From CAYQCH01 sp964415935 (GTDB taxonomy: Bacteria > Patescibacteriota > Patescibacteriia > VMEV01 > CAYQCH01): a DNA stretch of 16,032 bases. Positions 14,064-16,032 of this stretch are shown here, one piece after another (the stretch's first letter is position 1; each line of letters starts with the position of its first letter). The stretch is from positions 1-16,032 of the forward strand of contig CAYQCH010000023.1 of NCBI GenBank assembly GCA_964415935.1, in the 5' to 3' direction. The notes below the pieces were generated by a model. That model was not told the origin of the DNA and ran no database searches. It saw only the letters and a program-made list of their open reading frames with translations. A program made the position numbers and the translations under genes.

Positions 14064-14462
14064 TTAAATGCGGCGGGGGCCTTTGGCGCGGCAGCCGTTG
14101 TGAGGGATCGGAGTAACATCACGGATGGACATCACCTGAAGACCGTTGGCATTCAACGCGCGGATGGCCGCTTCGCGCCCGGCGCCGATGCCTTTGACAA
14201 ACACATCAACCTCTTTTAAGCCGCGTTCCGACGCACGCGACACAGCGTCTTTGACAATAACGCCGGCAGCATACGCCGTGGCTTTCTTCGGGCCACGAAA
14301 GCCCATTTTGCCTGCGCTGGACCAGCTGATGACGTTTCCGTTCGCATCTGTCAAAGAAATAAGCGTGTTGTTGTACGTGGCCTGAACATGCGCACGACCG
14401 CGAGGAGTGCTCACTTGCACGGCTTTCTTCTTTTTCTGAGTCGTTGTAGTTGCTGCTGTCAT
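14064..14462 (-). CDS. rpsK: 30S ribosomal protein S11 (uS11), 132 aa
   Basis: S11 forms part of the 30S platform near the mRNA exit, where Shine-Dalgarno pairing occurs in other bacteria. A low-complexity head (MTAATTTTQKKKKAV) precedes the conserved core RGRAHVQATYNNTLISLTD, SSAGKMGFRGPKKATAYAAG, VDVFVKGIGAGREAAIRAL and the ending PIPHNGCRAKGPRRI (usual: TPIPHNGCRPPKRRRV). Length is normal. The start has T at -1 and lies 18 nt after the rpsM stop, with no purine-rich element in between. Confidence 0.98.
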   Translation of the reverse strand: MTAATTTTQKKKKAVQVSTPRGRAHVQATYNNTLISLTDANGNVISWSSAGKMGFRGPKKATAYAAGVIVKDAVSRASERGLKEVDVFVKGIGAGREAAIRALNANGLQVMSIRDVTPIPHNGCRAKGPRRI

Positions 14463-14480
14463 AAGATAGTTGAACGGTCG

Positions 14481-14867
14481 TTACGTCTTTTGTGCAGATG
14501 GGGCGCGTCCACTGCCCATGGTCTTACGGACATTGCCGCGAACGGTACGGCTGTTGGTCTTAGTGCGCTGGCCGCGGCTGGGCAGGTGCCGAGCATGCCG
14601 GTTGCCGCGATATGCACTAATTTCTTTCAAACGACGGATATTAGTCAACACAATGCGGCGCAAGTCACCCTCCACCTTGATTTTCGCAACTTCATTGCGG
14701 ATAGCGTCGAGCTGAGCTTCGGTCAAATCTTTGGTGCGCGTGGTTTCTGAAATTCCGCACGCCTTCAAAATAGTGGCAGAAGAAGTCTTGCCGATACCGT
14801 AGATGTACGTCAAGGCGATAAGAATTCGTTTGTCGTCAGGAATATTTACGTTCGCAACACGTGCCAT
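14481..14867 (-). CDS. rpsM: 30S ribosomal protein S13 (uS13), 128 aa
   Basis: S13 lies in the 30S head, bridges to the 50S and contacts P-site tRNA. The opening MARVANVNIPDDKRILIALT and YIYGIGKTSS (22-31) form the helix-two-turn-helix region. The C-terminal part reads RGNRHARHLPSRGQRTKTNS (with SRGQRTKTN in place of VRGQRTKTN), followed by a basic tail. Length is typical. It starts 11 nt after the rpmJ stop; the spacer (AATTTTCATCACT read from the stop) has no Shine-Dalgarno, and T precedes the ATG. Confidence 0.98.
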   Translation of the reverse strand: MARVANVNIPDDKRILIALTYIYGIGKTSSATILKACGISETTRTKDLTEAQLDAIRNEVAKIKVEGDLRRIVLTNIRRLKEISAYRGNRHARHLPSRGQRTKTNSRTVRGNVRKTMGSGRAPSAQKT

Positions 14868-14878
14868 AGTGATGAAAA

Positions 14879-14992
14879 TTAACCTTGGCGCTGCTTATGT
14901 CGAGGGAGTTTGCAAATCACAACCACGCGGCCCTTTCGGCGCAAGACCTTGCAATCTTTACAGCGTTTTTTTACAGAAGCTCGAACTTTCAT
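14879..14992 (-). CDS. rpmJ: 50S ribosomal protein L36 (bL36), zinc-binding, 37 aa
   Basis: A 37-codon gene that opens MKVRASVKKRCKDCKVLRRK and ends PRHKQRQG. The four zinc ligands of the C+ form are present: C11, C14, C27 and H32. L36 is a small 50S protein close to the 23S domain junctions. Length equals the family's. It begins 4 nt after the infA stop and precedes rpsM, the standard infA-rpmJ-rpsM order. Retention of the zinc form of both L36 and S4 suggests the cell does not rely on zinc-sparing paralogues for these two proteins (inference). Confidence 0.97.
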   Translation of the reverse strand: MKVRASVKKRCKDCKVLRRKGRVVVICKLPRHKQRQG

Positions 14993-14996
14993 AGCA

Positions 14997-15281
14997 TTAA
15001 TACCGATAAACGAGGCGCCCTTTTGTTAAGTCGTAAGGAGTCATTTCAATTTTCACTCGATCGCCGGGCATGATACGGATGTGGAACATACGGAGTTTGC
15101 CCGCGAGGTGCGCCAGTACTTCATGACCGTTCTCTAACTGCACCCGGAAGGTTCCCGCCGGTAATGACTCAAGCACCTGGCCATCAACATGCAAAAAGTC
15201 TTTCTTGCTGCTGGGTTGTTCGACAGGTGCCGGCGTCGGCTTTGTATTTTTTTTCCTACGCTTCGGGCGGTATTGTGGCAT
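14997..15281 (-). CDS. infA: Translation initiation factor IF-1 with a basic N-terminal extension, 94 aa
   Basis: IF-1 binds the A site of the 30S subunit during initiation. The S1/OB fold is complete: HVDGQVLESLPAGTFRVQLE (31-50), NGHEVLAHLAGKLR, IRIMPGDRVKIEMTPYDLTK (69-88), GRLVYRY. Bacterial IF-1 is normally about 72 aa and starts just before this fold. Here about 26 extra residues precede it, MPQYRPKRRKKNTKP then a Pro/Ser-rich linker. There is no downstream in-frame ATG before the fold (a TTG exists at residue 30), and the ATG at 15281 has T at -1, so the extension is probably real. It is the first gene of the ribosomal operon, behind a leader of about 125 nt. Confidence 0.93.
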   Translation of the reverse strand: MPQYRPKRRKKNTKPTPAPVEQPSSKKDFLHVDGQVLESLPAGTFRVQLENGHEVLAHLAGKLRMFHIRIMPGDRVKIEMTPYDLTKGRLVYRY

Positions 15282-15286
15282 AAGGT

Positions 15287-15302
15287 ATCCGCACGGACGG
15301 AT
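15287..15302 (-). promoter_or_regulatory. Hairpin 5 nt upstream of the infA start codon
   Basis: On the minus strand ATCCG (15302-15298) and CGGAT (15291-15287) form a 5-bp stem with a six-base loop, ending 5 nt before the ATG. It occupies the place where a Shine-Dalgarno would lie. It may modulate initiation on infA, but the stem is short and could be chance. Confidence 0.3.
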
Positions 15303-15412
15303 GCTTTATTTTTTACGTAAACGAGACAAGATTCCCTTGCCCAGGAACCTCGCTGGAAATGGATATGTTTCTGAGAATCTGCTCAAAAACTGCTATTTTC
15401 CAAGTTGTTGAC

Positions 15413-15440
15413 AGTATACAAAATGGCTAAAATATGTCAA
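15413..15440 (-). promoter_or_regulatory. Sigma70-type promoter of the infA-rpsI operon
   Basis: The minus strand has a perfect -35 TTGACA (15435-15440), a 16-bp AT-rich spacer, and -10 TATACT (15413-15418), five of six to consensus. Transcription would start near 15406. Upstream of the -35 the DNA is not A/T-rich (GTCGGCGATTC), so there is no obvious UP element, in keeping with the missing alpha-CTD in RpoA. Confidence 0.72.
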
Positions 15441-15465
15441 GAATCGCCGACAAAGAACATCCAAG

Positions 15466-16032
15466 CTAGGGTTTTTCCGGCTCTACCACCGCCTTAATTC
15501 TGCGAATACCAGCGGAAGAAGCCTCTTCTTTTAGGATCTTGAAGCGCCCTAGTTCGCCGGTGTGTTGGACATGAGGGCCGCCACAGATTTCATAGGAAAA
15601 ATCGCCCATTTTGTATACTTTGACCCGATTGCCATAACGCTCCTCAAAGACACCAATGGCGTCGCGCTTGCGGGCTTCGTCGATATCCATCTCCTCAAAG
15701 CTGACAGGAACGTCTTTTGTAATCACGTCGTTTACAAGATCTTCAACTTGCTGGATTTGTTCCCTGGTCATTTTTTCCGGATGAGAAAAATCGAAACGCA
15801 GGCGCTCAGGGGTAATGTTGCTTCCCTTTTGATAGACATGGTCGCCCAGGACCTTGCGCAGCGCGGCATGCAGCAAGTGCGTGGCAGTATGCAGCCGCGT
15901 GCTTTCCGCGCTGTGGTCGGCCAGGCCGCCGGAAAATTTCTGCTCAGCTCCCAAGCGCGACTGCTCTTTATGTTTGTCCATCTCTTTTGCGAACCCGACA
16001 GTATCAACTTGGAGGCCCCGTTCCGCCGCAAG
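15466..16032 (-). CDS. alaS: Alanyl-tRNA synthetase, C-terminal part, apparently without the C-Ala domain
   Basis: AlaRS charges tRNA-Ala and removes misactivated Ser/Gly. The gene enters from the right edge in frame (LAAERGLQVDTVGFAKEMDK) and 188 codons are visible. The editing domain carries its zinc/active-site ligands: HTATHLLHAAL (an HxxxH motif) and CGGPHVQHTGELGRF (C and H; the usual motif is CGGTHV). LRFDFSHPEKMTREQIQQVE lies between. The protein stops at GIRRIKAVVEPEKP, right after the editing domain. Family members normally continue for about 150 or more residues (DHHA1/C-Ala, oligomerisation and tRNA elbow binding). The frame after the stop shows no C-Ala similarity and ends quickly, so this is the natural end, not a nonsense mutation. 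The active-site half is outside the window. Confidence 0.95.
   Translation of the reverse strand, partial: LAAERGLQVDTVGFAKEMDKHKEQSRLGAEQKFSGGLADHSAESTRLHTATHLLHAALRKVLGDHVYQKGSNITPERLRFDFSHPEKMTREQIQQVEDLVNDVITKDVPVSFEEMDIDEARKRDAIGVFEERYGNRVKVYKMGDFSYEICGGPHVQHTGELGRFKILKEEASSAGIRRIKAVVEPEKP

Larger units (their letters stand above)
15282..15465 (-). promoter_or_regulatory. Intergenic leader upstream of infA
   Basis: This 184-bp stretch has no credible ORF. It holds the promoter at 15413-15440, then an untranslated leader of about 125 nt. On the minus strand the leader contains several short stems: CCAG...CTGG, CAAG...CTTG, and a hairpin beside the start codon (15287-15302). No known ribosomal leader motif is recognised. 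Such a long leader contrasts with the very short or absent leaders inferred for the two other operons in the window and could carry feedback control. Confidence 0.5.

Noticed and set aside
1..16032. CRISPR arrays, insertion sequences, tRNA or rRNA genes, alternative genetic code
   Set aside because: No regularly spaced repeats, transposase motifs or terminal inverted repeats, and no tRNA/rRNA patterns were seen; TGA is used as a stop at several tight gene junctions, so there is no sign of TGA recoding.

Overview
Every gene I can support lies on the minus strand. The window is gene-dense, with standard stop codons, and reads from high to low coordinates. It suggests a compact bacterial genome, most likely a Patescibacteria/CPR (Parcubacteria-like) lineage. 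The clues are trimmed housekeeping proteins (AlaRS with no C-terminal domain, short L13, RpoA with no alpha-CTD), very tight gene packing, no Shine-Dalgarno motifs, and a secreted protein with VYYI-type repeats that I associate with CPR genomes. The assignment is inference; a 16S or protein tree would settle it.

Layout in the direction of transcription. (1) 16032-15466: the 3' part of alaS. (2) 15465-15282: an intergenic region with a strong promoter and a leader of about 125 nt. (3) 15281-11336: infA, rpmJ, rpsM, rpsK, rpsD, rpoA, rplQ, rplM, rpsI, closed by an intrinsic terminator. (4) 11244-3666: a surface-glycan operon made of a 43-aa zinc ribbon, a Wzx-like flippase, two GT-B glycosyltransferases, a GT2 glycosyltransferase, a secreted repeat protein and an O-antigen ligase/polymerase-like membrane protein. 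(5) 3640-816: an acidic protein, a possible 16-codon leader ORF, lepA, a GNAT-like protein and a 33-aa membrane peptide, closed by a terminator. (6) 731-1: the 5' part of recJ.

Functionally, the first block makes translation and transcription machinery. The second could build a glycan on a lipid carrier: the cytoplasmic glycosyltransferases add sugars, the flippase exports the unit, and the multispanning ligase/polymerase finishes it outside the membrane. The third is translation-linked (lepA) plus small accessory proteins.

Two observations stand out. First, 20 of the 21 called start codons have T at position -1 (TATG) and none has a convincing Shine-Dalgarno. The one exception, lepA, sits behind a short upstream ORF that does start with TATG and overlaps lepA by ATGA. 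Second, the RpoA tail carries a canonical AT-hook core (KKRGRPKK) where the DNA-binding alpha-CTD should be. I saw no rRNA, tRNA, CRISPR array or mobile element.
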